From NCBI RefSeq assembly GCF_004348895.1, contig NZ_RRZK01000020.1, positions 1 to 64,000 on the forward strand: DNA of 64,000 nt, in the 5' to 3' direction. The stretch is from Pseudomonas vancouverensis. GTDB taxonomy: Bacteria; Pseudomonadota; Gammaproteobacteria; Pseudomonadales; Pseudomonadaceae. Below are positions 1 through 8,069 of this stretch, piece by piece (position 1 is the first letter of the stretch; every line of letters begins with the position of its first letter). Made by a program: the position numbers and the translations under genes. Under the pieces are notes generated by a model that was not told where the DNA came from, searched no databases, and was given only the letters and a program-made list of their open reading frames with translations.

Positions 1-434
1 GTTACGAAGGTGCATTTCTGTTCCCGTCACGCCGAGGGAAAGCATTGAGCGATAACCAGGCCAGTGCCGTGTTCACCCGATTGGGGCAGGGCGCCTGGAC
101 CAGTCACGACCTGCGCAAAGTGGCGCGAACCGCCTGGACTGACCTCGGCGTCGACGGCCACATCGGCGAGATGTTGCTGAACCACTCGTTGGGAAAGATC
201 GCTTCGACCTACATCAACACCCAGGCCAAGGAGCAGCGTCGGCTGGCTTTGGTGAAGTGGCACAACTGGTTAGATGAACGCGGCTTCATGGCGATTCATC
301 AGCAGACAGGCGCTAGATATGAAGAATCGCAAAACCTCGTAGACGCCTTGAGCAGCGCGGCCTGCGAGTCACTTCCGCAATTTGTTAAGGGCGAGGTTTC
401 AAAACATGCAGAAAGGGCAGGGGCGTGGCTTTAA
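1..434 (+). CDS. Phage integrase, tyrosine recombinase (C-terminal part)
   Basis: The reading frame is open from the window edge, so the gene starts upstream. The visible 144 residues or so are the catalytic end of a tyrosine recombinase. They contain SHDLRKVART, which supplies the His-x-x-Arg pair, then LLNHSLG with the second His, and STYINT with the nucleophilic Tyr. This order and spacing are characteristic of phage integrases that cut and rejoin att sites. A tail of about 65 residues follows the Tyr, longer than in many family members. The gene reads toward the late genes and is followed within its own 3' end by the next phage gene. The family call is secure; the attachment site cannot be told from here. 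Confidence 0.88.
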   Translation, partial: YEGAFLFPSRRGKALSDNQASAVFTRLGQGAWTSHDLRKVARTAWTDLGVDGHIGEMLLNHSLGKIASTYINTQAKEQRRLALVKWHNWLDERGFMAIHQQTGARYEESQNLVDALSSAACESLPQFVKGEVSKHAERAGAWL

Positions 435-726
435 AAGGGTACGGATTGAGCTTGAACCTTGCTCGATTTGTGAGGGGAATGCACTAGTGAACGGACTGTT
501 TTACGAGTTGGTTTGCGTTGATTGCAACGGGTCAGGTTGGGTTGTTAGGGGCAGCAAGTTGGTGCTTTCTTCCGACGAGATGGTGATCCAATTGAGTTTC
601 AAATTGCAGCACGCTCAGCGTGAAATTTTGGCTCTGAAAAGTACGAATCACATGGGCGGGTTACAAAGCCAAAACAATAATGCGAATCGCCTAGGGGCGG
701 GCGGAACAAACTACACAGGGGATTGA
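406..726 (+). CDS. Small phage protein with a four-cysteine zinc-finger motif
   Basis: A protein of 106 residues that overlaps the integrase 3' end. I chose the ATG at 406 over an upstream TTG at 382 because a GCGAGG sequence lies just upstream of it. Two Cys pairs are visible, CSIC near residue 18 and CVDC near residue 37, followed by NGSGW. This is the CxxC...CxxCxGxG pattern of DnaJ-type zinc ribbons and of several phage regulators. The C-terminal half is polar and Asn/Gly-rich. It sits directly upstream of the Q-like antiterminator and is probably co-transcribed with it. I do not recognise the exact family; a role in late regulation is only suggested by position. Confidence 0.7.
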   Translation: MQKGQGRGFKRVRIELEPCSICEGNALVNGLFYELVCVDCNGSGWVVRGSKLVLSSDEMVIQLSFKLQHAQREILALKSTNHMGGLQSQNNNANRLGAGGTNYTGD

Positions 727-730
727 GAAC

Positions 731-1120
731 ATGATGATTCGTAAGCCAGCAGGACGTCCGTTGGGTGACACCGAATACCTGCTCGAACAATGGGGTTGGT
801 GGCGGATGGATGGAATGGGAGTGCCTGGATACACATCCCCGACCTTAGCACTGATGCGCCAAGCGGTGACGCAGCCAGTAACCAGCAAACACTATTGCAT
901 TACCGATGATTGGGCTATGGCCATTGACAATGCAGTAGCCAGGCTTGCGCACCGGGATCAGCAGATGGGCGACGTACTTTGGTTGTACTACGGAGTAAAG
1001 TGGCCGATGGTGAGGGTAGGGAAACACTACGGCCTCAGTGAAGGAAAGGCGCGGGAATTGGTTAGAGCAGGCGCTGCTTGGATTGATTGTGCTATAGATG
1101 GCATTCGAGCAGTGGCTTGA
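731..1120 (+). CDS. Q-type late antiterminator
   Basis: 129 residues with the WGWWRM signature near residue 21 that is typical of the phage 82-type antiterminator Q family. The C-terminal half looks like a sigma-region-4-like helix-turn-helix (around VLWLYYGVKWPMVRVGKHYG and the following LSEGKARELV). Proteins of this family load onto RNA polymerase near the late promoter and let it read through downstream terminators. The position fits, after the early genes and just ahead of the late region. The late operon contains several hairpin-plus-T-tract elements between gene groups, which would need such a factor. Either of two adjacent ATGs (731 or 734) could be the start. Confidence 0.75.
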   Translation: MMIRKPAGRPLGDTEYLLEQWGWWRMDGMGVPGYTSPTLALMRQAVTQPVTSKHYCITDDWAMAIDNAVARLAHRDQQMGDVLWLYYGVKWPMVRVGKHYGLSEGKARELVRAGAAWIDCAIDGIRAVA

Positions 1121-1145
1121 CCTCTGACAAGCATGAAAATATTTC
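1117..1145 (+). promoter_or_regulatory. Possible late promoter after the antiterminator gene
   Basis: TTGACC at 1117-1122 is followed after exactly 17 bases by TATTTC at 1140-1145. The -35 is good and the -10 is poor. The position, overlapping the end of the Q-like gene and upstream of the late genes, is where a Q-dependent late promoter would be expected. Not tested in any way. Confidence 0.35.
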
Positions 1146-1296
1146 GCTCGTGAAAGGAGAATGTAGTAAATTTGCTAGCCTTTAAAGATCAAAATTTTGA
1201 TTTTTGATTGAGGCTTGTCGCAGAATTTGAAGTGCAGGCCGTCTTCGACTAAGGGCGGTTATGGTGCAGTTATTGGTTTTTTGAGGATGCGGATTA

Positions 1297-2193
1297 ATGA
1301 AAGGAATTACGCGTGTCATAGCTTTTGCCATTTTTCTATTCTCAGTCGGTGCAATAGCAGAACCAAAACCAGCAGCACCGGCTGGAAATGGACCAGTTGC
1401 GGTAAAGGTGGTTGAGCCAGTAAGGATGGAAGCGGGGAGTAATGAGCTGCTGTTGCTTAAAGAGCAAAATAAGTTAATAAAAGAATTCCAGTCAGCACAG
1501 CAGGCAACCGTTTATTGGGCTTTGAGTGGTATCTTAGGCTTTGTGGTTGTACTTATGGGGTTGAGTTACTTTACTAATTTTAAGTTCTATGAGCAGGACA
1601 AGGAACGCATAAAGGCTGATTTTGAAAGTCAGTTAAAATCATATCGTGCTGATATGAATTTGCAACTGGAAGAGTCTAAGCGCGAAACGGATAAAATCGT
1701 TCAGAATAATAATCAGATTGTTCAGGATAGAACTATTTTGCAGTTGTCTGAAGTTAGATCCACTGTTGAAAATTTTCGTTTGGAGTTGGCAGGGGAAATT
1801 AAATCCGTTGAAACTCGGGTTGGCAATCTTAATGGAAGTGTGCAAATATTCAATAAGCTGTTGGCTAATCTTGAAGCTGAGCTTCGAGAAGTTGAAATGG
1901 AGGTCTGGGAGCTGCAAGGTATTCCAATCAATATGTTGATATCGCTTGGGCAAGCTCTTCGTGCGGCAAAGGAGTGCGACAACAAACCAGGAATTAGTCG
2001 CATTCTGAAGAAAATGTTAGGAGTAGTGGAAAACAATATTCTCAAGGAAGAAGAGACTATTAAGGAGAAAGTACTGAAGATTGTTTTGGATGATTTGGAA
2101 TTCGCGGGTACACAAGACCCGGCAACAACGGCGAAGTTAAAAATTGCACTTGCTAAAATTCCTTTGACTGAAGCTGTTTCGGAAGAAGCCTGA
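1297..2193 (+). CDS. Membrane-anchored coiled-coil protein, probable prophage cargo (moron)
   Basis: 298 residues. Residues 1-21 form a signal peptide ending AIA, and residues 31-70 are polar and Ala/Pro-rich. A strong transmembrane helix spans about 71-94 (TVYWALSGILGFVVVLMGLS), and residues 95-210 form a long charged coiled coil. The C-terminal part is helical and acidic. The gene is clearly AT-richer than the phage genes around it. It sits alone between the antiterminator and the holin and is followed by its own hairpin at 2206-2227. These are the usual marks of a lysogenic-conversion gene carried as cargo. No family is recognised. The membrane anchor and coiled coil would fit an envelope or exclusion function, but that is a guess. 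Confidence 0.72.
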   Translation: MKGITRVIAFAIFLFSVGAIAEPKPAAPAGNGPVAVKVVEPVRMEAGSNELLLLKEQNKLIKEFQSAQQATVYWALSGILGFVVVLMGLSYFTNFKFYEQDKERIKADFESQLKSYRADMNLQLEESKRETDKIVQNNNQIVQDRTILQLSEVRSTVENFRLELAGEIKSVETRVGNLNGSVQIFNKLLANLEAELREVEMEVWELQGIPINMLISLGQALRAAKECDNKPGISRILKKMLGVVENNILKEEETIKEKVLKIVLDDLEFAGTQDPATTAKLKIALAKIPLTEAVSEEA

Positions 2194-2205
2194 TTTTTAG
2201 GAAAA

Positions 2206-2231
2206 CTCACTACCAGTAAGTGGTGAGTGTT
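2206..2231 (+). terminator. Hairpin after the cargo gene, possible weak terminator
   Basis: CTCACTAC and GTGGTGAG form an 8-bp stem (one G-T pair) around a 6-base loop, followed by TGTTT. It lies 12 bases after the stop codon of the coiled-coil protein gene. The T-tract is short, so termination may be weak. Confidence 0.4.
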
Positions 2232-2374
2232 TCCAAGCAGAGGTTTCTAGATACTCTAGTTAAAAAAGCTTTTCCGCACGGAATAGATCTGTTTTTATAG
2301 CAGCGTGAATTGCTGTGAATGCAGCAAGATGCTTTAAGAATCCGACCATTTAATCGGGTTTTTTCCTACTTTCT

Positions 2375-2401
2375 AGCCCTGCCACTGCGCGGGGCTTTTT
2401 C
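2375..2401 (+). terminator. Terminator-like hairpin upstream of the holin gene
   Basis: AGCCCTGC and GCGGGGCT pair over 8 bp around a 6-base loop and are followed by five T. It lies upstream of the holin gene and resembles the hairpins found later between late-gene modules. A second, weaker hairpin with a T-run is at 2342-2364. The 2194-2479 stretch holds no gene that I can support. Confidence 0.6.
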
Positions 2402-2479
2402 GTTTTCGGCCCCATGCCTGACTCTTTGCGCCACGCGGATGACAGTGACTTGGAGGCCGAACCTATTTGAGGTCAACAG

Positions 2480-2809
2480 ATGAATACAGAGCATCAAGCT
2501 CTCGCCGATGTACCACTTTGGCTGTTGATATTGTTGAGTATGGCGGGATTGTCTGGAGAAATGCTCAGGGCATCGGGCAGCGACCTTGGTCTTCGGCAGA
2601 TCCTGCAGCGCGTAGCTTTGCGATTTCTTGCATCTGGTCTGTTGGGCATGGCCACTTTGCTGCTCGCAATGGCCCTATGGAGCAACCTGTATCTGGCAGC
2701 CGGACTAGGCATCGTTATCGCAGTTATAGGTGCCGATGTTGCGGGTGGGCTTTATACGCAGTTCCTGGCGAGAAAGGCAGGTGTTAGCGATCCCATCGAC
2801 AGGGCGTAA
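2480..2809 (+). CDS. Phage holin
   Basis: 109 residues with three predicted membrane helices: about 13-30, 50-68 and 70-92, and a short charged C-terminus. This size and topology match pseudomonad phage holins of the LydA-like group. Holins form lesions in the inner membrane and release the endolysin at the programmed time. The ATG at 2480 is preceded by GAGGT. The gene is about 21 kb away from the endolysin and spanin genes, at the other end of the late region. This split layout also occurs in pyocin-like and P2-tail gene clusters of Pseudomonas. No second in-frame start that would encode an antiholin stands out. Confidence 0.82.
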   Translation: MNTEHQALADVPLWLLILLSMAGLSGEMLRASGSDLGLRQILQRVALRFLASGLLGMATLLLAMALWSNLYLAAGLGIVIAVIGADVAGGLYTQFLARKAGVSDPIDRA

Positions 2810-2848
2810 TTCGAGCGACCAGTAAAACGCTGACTTAAAGGAGGGGAC

Positions 2849-3589
2849 GTGTTCAAGCTCGATCTGTCATTAGACTCGGCGCCCATCTCGGCAGCGCTGC
2901 AAGAGTTGGAGAAAAAACATCTGCCGTTTGTGCTGATGCTGACCGCAACCCGACTGGCGCAGCGAGTAAAGAAGGGCACCATCACCGTGATGGGCAAACG
3001 CCTTGATCGGCCGACCCCGACCACGCTCAATAGCCTGTTTGTGAAGATGGCCAGCAAGGGCAAGCCCGCCCAGGTCTATTTCAAGGATGAATGGACGTCA
3101 GGCGTGCCGGCGGACACCTACCTACAGCAAACCGTTGTCGGTGGGCTACGGCCTCACAAGCGTTTCGAGAAAGCGTTGATTGCGCGCGGACTGATGAAGT
3201 CGAGCCAATATGCCTTGCCCAACGCTTCGCTTTTGAATCAGTACGGCAACGTATCGCGCGGCACTATGCTCAAGATCCTGTCGGGCTTGGGTGCAGCCGA
3301 GCTGCGCAGTGGCTATCAGGCCAACGCTTCAATCAGCAAGCGCAGCAAGCGCAAGGGCAACGCGCACCGCTTCTTCAGTGGAGCGGTCGACGGGCAGCAA
3401 GGCATATGGGAGCGCAAGACGATAGGTAGGGCGGAAGGCGTGCGGCCGGTGTTTGTCTTCAGTGACGGCGCTCCGGGTTACCGCACCATTTTTCCCTTCT
3501 TCAAGATCGGCGAAAACATCGTCAAAGCCAATTATGCGGTCGAGTTCGCTGATGCGTTCGCTCATGCCATGGCCACCGCAAAGCCCTAA
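2849..3589 (+). CDS. Phage structural-type protein, possibly minor tail/tail completion
   Basis: 246 residues, starting at GTG 2849 behind a strong AAAGGAGGGG ribosome site. The protein is basic, with an N-terminal region ending in RLAQRVKKGT, a middle with LRPHKRFEKALIARGLM, and a C-terminal segment with IGRAEGVRPVFVFSDGAPGY. This layout resembles a group of prophage proteins described as HK97-gp10-like or minor tail proteins, which act at the head-tail interface. It stands between the holin and the terminase, not with the other tail genes. No signal peptide or membrane helix is seen. I am confident that it is a phage gene, much less so of the function. Confidence 0.6.
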   Translation: MFKLDLSLDSAPISAALQELEKKHLPFVLMLTATRLAQRVKKGTITVMGKRLDRPTPTTLNSLFVKMASKGKPAQVYFKDEWTSGVPADTYLQQTVVGGLRPHKRFEKALIARGLMKSSQYALPNASLLNQYGNVSRGTMLKILSGLGAAELRSGYQANASISKRSKRKGNAHRFFSGAVDGQQGIWERKTIGRAEGVRPVFVFSDGAPGYRTIFPFFKIGENIVKANYAVEFADAFAHAMATAKP

Positions 3590-3607
3590 CCGGTCGGAGG
3601 CCGAAAA

Positions 3608-3709
3608 ATGCCGAGAGCATTGCAAAAAGGCTCGTTTTCGTGCGGCTTTCGCTTGACGGATGGGGTTTTGGCCAAAAAGTCACGGGTCCCTCTGGTCCCC
3701 ACCCCATAG
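3608..3709 (+). CDS. Possible 33-residue ORF across the presumed cos region
   Basis: ATG at 3608 is preceded by GGAGG with 7 bases of spacing, and the frame runs to TAG at 3707. The peptide MPRALQKGSFSCGF... matches nothing I know. A good ribosome site in a short intergenic stretch is the only support, so it could be chance. Confidence 0.25.
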   Translation: MPRALQKGSFSCGFRLTDGVLAKKSRVPLVPTP

Positions 3710-3726
3710 GGGGTAATACGGGCCCC
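3678..3726. other. Candidate cos region
   Basis: A GC-rich, symmetry-rich stretch lies directly upstream of the terminase small subunit gene. It contains GGGTCCCTCTGGTCCCC, the dyad CCCCATAGGGG, and CGGGCCCCGCCC. Phages with GpA-type terminases cut at cos, which normally lies just upstream of the small subunit gene. The position and the base pattern fit; the exact nicking points cannot be read from sequence alone. Confidence 0.4.
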
Positions 3727-3771
3727 GCCCATTCGCTACGTGTGACCCTTTTTCAGAGGTTGGTTGTTGTT

Positions 3772-4323
3772 ATGTCTTCCAAGATCACCACGATCACACG
3801 GCAGCCTGGCTGGCTGAACAAGAAGAACATGGCCGATAGCCTCGGAATTTCCGTCCAGGCCTTTGATAAATGGGACGTCACGGCAATCGCGAAGATTGGC
3901 CGCGAGTCGTTCTATGACGTTCGTTCGGTGATGGATAACCGACTCCAGCACCAAACCGGCAAACAACAACTTGGCGCCGAACAGGTAGATCCACTCATTA
4001 GCTACAAGATCGACGTTGAGCGTCTGCGTCTGACCAAAGAACAGGCCGACGCCCAAGCGCGCAAAAACAAGATTGGTGACAAGGAGCTTGTCCCGGTCGG
4101 ATTCATGATTTTTGCGCTGGCCAGCTTGTCCGCGCAATTGGCCTCAACCCTCAATACCGTTCACAAAAACGTGAAGCGCAAGCACCCAGATATCGGCGTG
4201 CGCCACCTTGAAGCCGTCGAAAGCGAGATTGCCGTTACGCGTAACACGGCCGCTGGATTGGCTGATCGCATACCGGAGCTTTTGGATGAATACATCGCCT
4301 CCCTGGATCACGAGTCTGGTTGA
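3772..4323 (+). CDS. Terminase small subunit (Nu1/DUF1441 type)
   Basis: 183 residues when started at ATG 3772; a longer frame from 3640 crosses the presumed cos region and lacks a ribosome site. The N-terminus carries a winged-helix/HTH segment, WLNKKNMADSLGISVQAFDKW in position and pattern, of the Nu1 type. Helical, charged sequence follows, and the last third has AVTRNTAAGLADRIPELL. The small subunit recognises cos and delivers the DNA to the large subunit. The 3' end overlaps the large-subunit start by 38 bases, so the two are translationally coupled. Order and family agree well, and the call is firm. Confidence 0.85.
   Translation: MSSKITTITRQPGWLNKKNMADSLGISVQAFDKWDVTAIAKIGRESFYDVRSVMDNRLQHQTGKQQLGAEQVDPLISYKIDVERLRLTKEQADAQARKNKIGDKELVPVGFMIFALASLSAQLASTLNTVHKNVKRKHPDIGVRHLEAVESEIAVTRNTAAGLADRIPELLDEYIASLDHESG
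4234..4245. repeat. GTTAC-GC-GTAAC dyad 1
   Basis: Inverted repeat of 5-bp arms inside the terminase small subunit gene, with a GC centre. It is one of six such dyads in the late region. Confidence 0.7.
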
Positions 4324-6334
4324 GGCTGTTCGGCGCGGGCTCAAAAGCCTTGAAGTAGATCCGCCCATGACAGCCGTGGAATGGGCCGACGAATATTTCT
4401 ACATGTCGTCTGAGTCCTCCTATGGGGAAGGCAAGTGGACCACCGAGTCGTTTCAAGTCGCGCTGTTGAACGCTATGGGCAACGACCTGGTGCATGAGCT
4501 GAACCTGCCGAAGTCGGCGCGTATTGGCTACACCAAGATGTTGTTGGCGAACATCGCCTACAAGCTCAAGCACAAAAAGCGCAGCGTGTGCATGTGGAGC
4601 CCAACGGATGACGATGCCAAGGGCATCATGAAAAAGCACGTCGACCCGATGATTCGCGACGTGCCAGTGATCAAGGCTATGGCGCCTTGGTTCGGCAAAA
4701 AGCACAAGGACAACACCGAGGATCAAAAGACCTTCGAGAACCGCAAGGTTCTGTGGTGGCTGGGCGGCAAGGCGGCGGGCAACTATCGTGAAAAGAGCCC
4801 GGATGAAGTGGGCTATGACGAGCTGTCGAGCTTCGATGCGGATATCCAGGGCGAAGGGTCGCCTACCTTCCTGGGCGACAAGCGCCTGGAGGGGGCGACC
4901 TTCCCGAAGTCGATTCGCGGATCGACCCCCAAACTGGCGGGTAGCTGCCAGATTACCCGGGCGGCCGAAGAGTCGGCCTACTTGCTGCGCTTCCATATTC
5001 GCTGTCCGCACTGTCATACCGAGCAGACGTTGAAGTGGGGCGGGCCGGATGAGCCGTTTGGGCTTAAGTGGTCCAAGGATGCGCTCGGCGAAGTCGATAA
5101 GGCTTGGTATCTGTGCGAGTCCGGCCACGGTTGCACCTTTGAACATTACGAAATGGTCGAGGCGTCCCGTGCCGGCCGTTACATCTGCGAAAAAACCGGC
5201 GTCTGGACGCGCGACAGCATGGAGTGGTTCGGGGCGGACGATGCGCCGATTCGCACGCCGCGCCGTCTGACGTTCCATATCTGGACCATTTATTCGACCT
5301 TCACCACTTGGGTGAAAATTGCCGACGAGCGCGTCAAGGCCGGCAAGGATCGGGGCAAGCTGAAAACCTTCGTCAATACGACGCTGGGTGAGCCCTGGGA
5401 GGAAGACCTTACCGAGAAAGTCGACTGGGAACAGTTACGCGATCGCCGCGAGGTGTACGCGGCTCAAGTGCCGGCGCGTTGCGTCGTGCTGATGGGTGGC
5501 ATCGACACCCAAGACGACCGCTACGAGCTGCGGGTGTGGGGCTTTGGCGCCAATGAAGAGGCCTGGCTGGTCTATCGCCGAGTTTTGACCGGTGATCCAG
5601 ACAGCACAGAATTGTTGCGCCAGGTCGGGCTTGAGCTGCACCGGCAATTCACCCGTGTTGACGGCACAAAAATGGGCGTGATGCGGTGGTGCTGGGACTC
5701 CGGCGGCCACCATTCGGAAACGGTAAGGGCGCAGAGTCGCAAGCATGGCCTGCATTGGGTGATCCCGATTTTCGGTGCCAGCACCTACGGCAAGCCGATT
5801 GCTAGCTTCCCGCGCAAGAAAGAGAAGAAGTCCAAGACCTACTTGACCGAAGTCGGTACCGACAACGCCAAAGAGGTCATTTACAACCGCCTCAAGATCC
5901 AGCCGGACGGCAATCGCCCGGTGCCGGGCCTGATTCACTTCCCGGCCGACGACTCCATTTGCGACGACGACGAGCTTAAGCAACTCACGAGCGAAACCAA
6001 AAAATGGATTCTGGCGAAGGGGCGACGGGTGCTGCGTTGGGATGCCAGCAAGAAGCGCAACGAGGCGCTTGATTGCCTGGTGTATGCCTTGGCGGCGCTG
6101 CGTATCAGTCAGGAGAAATTTGGCCTGGATCTGGACCTACTCGCGCAGCAGTTGCCGAGCGGTGAATGGCATGTCCCGATCGCTGAAGAGCGGCCGGAGC
6201 CGGTCGCCGAACCGTTACCCGTTGAATCTGAGCCGTTACCCGTAACGGCTGAACCACCACCCCCACCGCCTGCATCGTTGCCTGACGAGGCCGGCGCGTG
6301 GATCACTACAGGACAAGGCGCATGGCTGTCGTAA
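4286..6334 (+). CDS. Terminase large subunit (lambda GpA family)
   Basis: 682 residues. I chose ATG 4286, with GGAGCT 6 bases upstream; an upstream in-frame ATG at 4208 lies deep in the preceding gene. The N-terminal ATPase half has the GpA-type deviant Walker A region (LPKSARIGYTKMLLA) and a Walker B acid pair in PDEVGYDELSSFD. A CPHC motif follows near the middle. The C-terminal nuclease half has GGIDTQDDRYELRVWGFG with the metal-binding Asp residues. The last 60 residues are rich in Pro and Glu. The protein packages DNA into the prohead and cuts cos. It overlaps the next gene by 13 bases. Length and motifs are normal for the family. Confidence 0.95.
   Translation: MNTSPPWITSLVEAVRRGLKSLEVDPPMTAVEWADEYFYMSSESSYGEGKWTTESFQVALLNAMGNDLVHELNLPKSARIGYTKMLLANIAYKLKHKKRSVCMWSPTDDDAKGIMKKHVDPMIRDVPVIKAMAPWFGKKHKDNTEDQKTFENRKVLWWLGGKAAGNYREKSPDEVGYDELSSFDADIQGEGSPTFLGDKRLEGATFPKSIRGSTPKLAGSCQITRAAEESAYLLRFHIRCPHCHTEQTLKWGGPDEPFGLKWSKDALGEVDKAWYLCESGHGCTFEHYEMVEASRAGRYICEKTGVWTRDSMEWFGADDAPIRTPRRLTFHIWTIYSTFTTWVKIADERVKAGKDRGKLKTFVNTTLGEPWEEDLTEKVDWEQLRDRREVYAAQVPARCVVLMGGIDTQDDRYELRVWGFGANEEAWLVYRRVLTGDPDSTELLRQVGLELHRQFTRVDGTKMGVMRWCWDSGGHHSETVRAQSRKHGLHWVIPIFGASTYGKPIASFPRKKEKKSKTYLTEVGTDNAKEVIYNRLKIQPDGNRPVPGLIHFPADDSICDDDELKQLTSETKKWILAKGRRVLRWDASKKRNEALDCLVYALAALRISQEKFGLDLDLLAQQLPSGEWHVPIAEERPEPVAEPLPVESEPLPVTAEPPPPPPASLPDEAGAWITTGQGAWLS
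6232..6249. repeat. GTTAC-CC-GTAAC dyad 2
   Basis: Arms extend to 8 bp (GCCGTTAC and GTAACGGC) around CC, near the 3' end of the terminase large subunit gene. A half site, CCGTTACCCG, lies 20 bases before. Confidence 0.75.
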
Positions 6335-6540
6335 TTACCGCCCAGGAAATGGTCGACCGCTATATGGCGGCCGAGATTGCCGTCCTTGATGGCAAGGAAA
6401 CGATGTTCCAGGGTCGCAAAATGGTGATGTCGGACCTGGCCGACATCCAAAAAGGGCGGCTGTTTTGGGAGCGCCGCGTGGCCGCCCAGGCAGCGGCCGC
6501 AACGGGGCGCCCGGGGCATTCTCTGGCGGTGTTTCCGTGA
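6322..6540 (+). CDS. gpW-like head-tail joining protein
   Basis: 72 residues starting at ATG 6322. The sequence ITAQEMVDRYMAAEIAVLDG then MFQGRKMVMSDLADIQKGRL has the helix-hairpin-helix layout of lambda gpW and of the related DUF6148 proteins. In this group the GR(K/T)hxxxDhxxI segment is conserved. These proteins occupy the head vertex beneath the portal and prepare it for the tail. The gene lies in the canonical slot between terminase and portal and overlaps both neighbours. The C-terminus is Ala-rich and ends at a GTGA junction with the portal start. Confidence 0.8.
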   Translation: MAVVITAQEMVDRYMAAEIAVLDGKETMFQGRKMVMSDLADIQKGRLFWERRVAAQAAAATGRPGHSLAVFP

Positions 6541-8069
6541 ACCTGCTGGATAAGGCCCTGGAGCCGTTTTTCCCGCATATGGTCATGGAGCGCCTGAAGG
6601 CGCGGCATGTGATCCAGGCGTTTGAAGCGGCCGAGCCCAGTCGCACACACAAGGCCAAGCGGGAAACTCGGGGCGCGAACAGGTCGCTGCAGCATGCCGC
6701 CAAGTCCATGCGTGACCAGTGCCGGGCGCTGGATGCAAACCACGATATCGTCACGGGCTTGTTTGATCGCCTGGAAGAACGGGTGGTGGGTGGCCCTGGT
6801 ATTTCAGTCGAGCCGACTCCGTTGGACTACAGCGGCGCGGTGCATCTGGAGTTTGCCGCCGCGATCAAGGCGCAGTGGTCGGAGTGGTCACTGGCCCCGG
6901 AAACGTCCGGCGAGTTGTCCAGGCCGCAAATGGAGCGTCTGGTGTGCCGCACCTGGCTGCGCGATGGTGAGGCGCTGGCTCAGGAAGTGATGGGCAATGT
7001 GGCCGGTTATCAGCACTTGCACGCGGTGCCGTATTCGCTGGAGTTGCTGGAGCCGGATTATTTGCCCTGGGAGAAAACCGACGAAGCCCAGGGCATTGTC
7101 CAGGGCATCGAGCGCAACGCCTGGCGCCGCGTTCGGGCCTATCACCTGCTGAAGCGGCACCCCGGCGAGTCAATGGGCATCGGCCTGACGCTCGACACCA
7201 AACGCGTGCCGGTTGAGCAAATGATTCACGTCGCCTATCGCAAGCGCATCGGGCAAAACCGGGGTCAGCCGCTGCTGCATGCGGTGATCACCCGCCTGGC
7301 TGACATCAAGGATTACGAGGAAAGCGAGCGGGTCGCGGCGCGCATCAGTGCGGCGCTGGCCATGTACATCAAAAAGGGCTCGCCGGATGACTACGTAGCG
7401 CCCAAGGCGGACGCCGCCGCGCGGACCTTCCAGATGGCGCCGGGCATGGTAATCGACACCCTGTTGCCTGGTGAAGAGGTCGGCATGATCAAGAGCGATC
7501 GGCCTAACCCCTTCCTTGAGGGCTTTCGCAACGGGCAACTGAAGGCGGTCGCCTCGGGCACGCGTGTGGGCTATTCCAGCCTGGCGCGCAGCTACGACGG
7601 TAGTTATTCGTCACAGCGCCAGGAGCTGGTCGAGGCGCAGTTGGGTTACGACCAATTGCAACACGACTTTATCGACTACTGGTGCCGCCGCGTTTATCGC
7701 GACTGGTTGCGCCTGGCGATTCTCAGCGGCGTGATCAAGGTTCCGGGTGATGTCGACCCGCGCACCGTTTACGGCGCGATTTATCAGGGGCCGGTGATGC
7801 CTTGGATCAACCCGGTTCATGAGGCCAATGCCTGGGAAATCTTGACGAAAGCGGGCTTTGCCGATGAGGCCGAAGTGGCTCGGGCGCGGCAACGCAACCC
7901 GCAAGAACTCAAGCGATCGCGTGAAGCGGAGATTCAAACCAACCGGGAGAAAGGGCTGGTTTTCAGCTCCGACGCCTATCACCAGTTCTACGGGAAAAAT
8001 CAGACCGATGAGAAAACGAAAAAACAAACCGCTGATGCGGCCAAGGGCGTCGATCACCTCGACGAATGA
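6537..8069 (+). CDS. Portal protein (lambda family)
   Basis: 510 residues from GTG 6537, which overlaps the stop of the previous gene. A longer frame starting at 6465 would lie inside the joiner gene. Features of the lambda portal family are clear: an N-terminal NRSLQHAAKSMRDQCRALDANHDIV-type region, the FDRLEERVVGGPGI segment, VSVEPTPLD..., and the later RVGYSSLARSYDGSYSSQRQ motif that is nearly invariant in the family. The protein forms the dodecameric ring through which DNA enters. The C-terminal 50 residues are charged. The gene overlaps the protease-capsid gene by 62 bases. Confidence 0.95.
   Translation: MNLLDKALEPFFPHMVMERLKARHVIQAFEAAEPSRTHKAKRETRGANRSLQHAAKSMRDQCRALDANHDIVTGLFDRLEERVVGGPGISVEPTPLDYSGAVHLEFAAAIKAQWSEWSLAPETSGELSRPQMERLVCRTWLRDGEALAQEVMGNVAGYQHLHAVPYSLELLEPDYLPWEKTDEAQGIVQGIERNAWRRVRAYHLLKRHPGESMGIGLTLDTKRVPVEQMIHVAYRKRIGQNRGQPLLHAVITRLADIKDYEESERVAARISAALAMYIKKGSPDDYVAPKADAAARTFQMAPGMVIDTLLPGEEVGMIKSDRPNPFLEGFRNGQLKAVASGTRVGYSSLARSYDGSYSSQRQELVEAQLGYDQLQHDFIDYWCRRVYRDWLRLAILSGVIKVPGDVDPRTVYGAIYQGPVMPWINPVHEANAWEILTKAGFADEAEVARARQRNPQELKRSREAEIQTNREKGLVFSSDAYHQFYGKNQTDEKTKKQTADAAKGVDHLDE

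Noticed and set aside
1153-1167. Start-stop element AAGGAGAATGTAGTAA as a regulatory leader
   Set aside because: A good ribosome site followed by ATG-TAG is striking, but one instance in AT-rich DNA before the cargo gene can be chance and nothing else supports it.
2849-3589. HNH endonuclease usually found before terminase genes
   Set aside because: No HNH, GIY-YIG or zinc motif can be seen; the protein is basic and looks structural.
3640-3771. N-terminal extension of the terminase small subunit
   Set aside because: The open frame crosses the GC-rich cos-like region and has no ribosome site; ATG 3772 fits the family length.
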